Positions 31,320-31,518 of a stretch of DNA of 31,518 bases are shown here, one piece after another. This stretch comes from a virus. The notes under the pieces are model-generated. The model ran no database searches. It saw only the letters and a program-made list of their open reading frames with translations, and was not told the DNA's origin. Each line of letters opens with the position of its first letter. Position 1 is the first letter of the stretch. The position numbers and the translations under genes were made by a program. The stretch lies in IMG/VR virus record IMGVR_UViG_3300020421_000089, positions 1-31,518 of that record. One strand, 5' to 3'.

Positions 31320-31518
31320 TGAATATATTTAAAACTAATGAAGACCCAAGAATTGCTGCACAAGAACATTGTGATAAGCATGTTGTCAAAATGTGTGTAG
31401 AGTATGCACAATTATTATCTACTGCACACAGAATGATAGATGGTGAGATGTATTATTCTTTATCTAAAAATAATCGTAGAATTAGAAGATACAAACACCC
31501 AAATAAAAGACTTGATGA
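31319..31518 (+). CDS. Conserved phage protein, 5' part only
   Basis: The frame opens at ATG 31319 (TAATG junction with the endolysin) and runs off the window edge; 66 residues are visible. They include DPRIAAQEHCDKHVVKM and YAQLLSTAHRM, a Cys/His-bearing pattern I recall from a family frequent in marine T4-like phages and without known function. The His/Cys/Asp cluster hints at metal binding. Confidence 0.75.
   Translation, partial: MNIFKTNEDPRIAAQEHCDKHVVKMCVEYAQLLSTAHRMIDGEMYYSLSKNNRRIRRYKHPNKRLD

Overview
The window is a contiguous piece of an AT-rich (roughly 30% G+C), T4-like marine myovirus genome. Every convincing gene is on the + strand, packed head to tail with 1-17 base overlaps (ATGA, TAATG) and purine-rich ribosome sites. 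The family mix is UvsX, gp41 helicase, gp61 primase, gp43 polymerase and T4-type RNase H with a B12-dependent class II ribonucleotide reductase, a phage ribosomal protein bS21 and small marine-phage-type proteins. That mix points to an ocean phage of Pelagibacter- or cyanobacteria-type hosts; the host itself cannot be read from the window.

Region 1 (1-4234): the C-terminus of DNA polymerase gp43 is followed by four tightly coupled genes. They encode a stand-alone asparagine-synthetase-type PP-loop amidoligase, two paralogous C5-cytosine DNA methyltransferases, and a close homologue of CmoA, the carboxy-SAM (Cx-SAM) synthase. Both methyltransferases carry Arg where motif X normally has its invariant Asn (GN.V.P becomes GRMV.P). 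A basic substitution at that site is what is known to make laboratory C5-methyltransferases use Cx-SAM and form 5-carboxymethylcytosine. I infer a natural DNA hypermodification pathway: CmoA-like makes Cx-SAM, the two methyltransferases make 5-carboxymethylcytosine, and the PP-loop ligase adenylates and amidates the carboxylate. The cassette sits between gene 43 and uvsX, the slot where T4 keeps gene 42 and beta-gt for its own cytosine hypermodification. This is the main discovery candidate.

Region 2 (4245-8313): uvsX, a small gene, the gp41 replicative helicase, a small gene, and two tandem 2OG-Fe(II) oxygenase-like paralogues.

Region 3 (8310-22051): a promoter with overlapping sigma70-like and T4-late-like elements opens a long late-type block. 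Four proteins start with a 10-residue peptide ending in Glu10 that closely resembles the T4 capsid targeting sequence (CTS). They include a ligase-like nucleotidyltransferase. The block also holds a large mosaic protein with a nucleotidylyltransferase domain, a HAD-type phosphatase and virion structural proteins with strong RNA hairpins between or within their genes. I infer that several of these are packaged, protease-processed internal head proteins.

Region 4 (22051-24095): lysis and envelope genes: an overlapping Rz/Rz1-like spanin pair, a DUF1353-type membrane protein, and small or coiled-coil membrane proteins. Region 5 (24098-31518): primase (apparently leaderless), ribonucleotide reductase, a zinc-ribbon protein, a PD-(D/E)XK nuclease, a SAM methyltransferase, bS21, RNase H, a two-TM small protein, a signal-anchored SleB-type endolysin and the start of one more gene. 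No tRNA, CRISPR array, insertion sequence or intergenic gap above 300 bases was seen.
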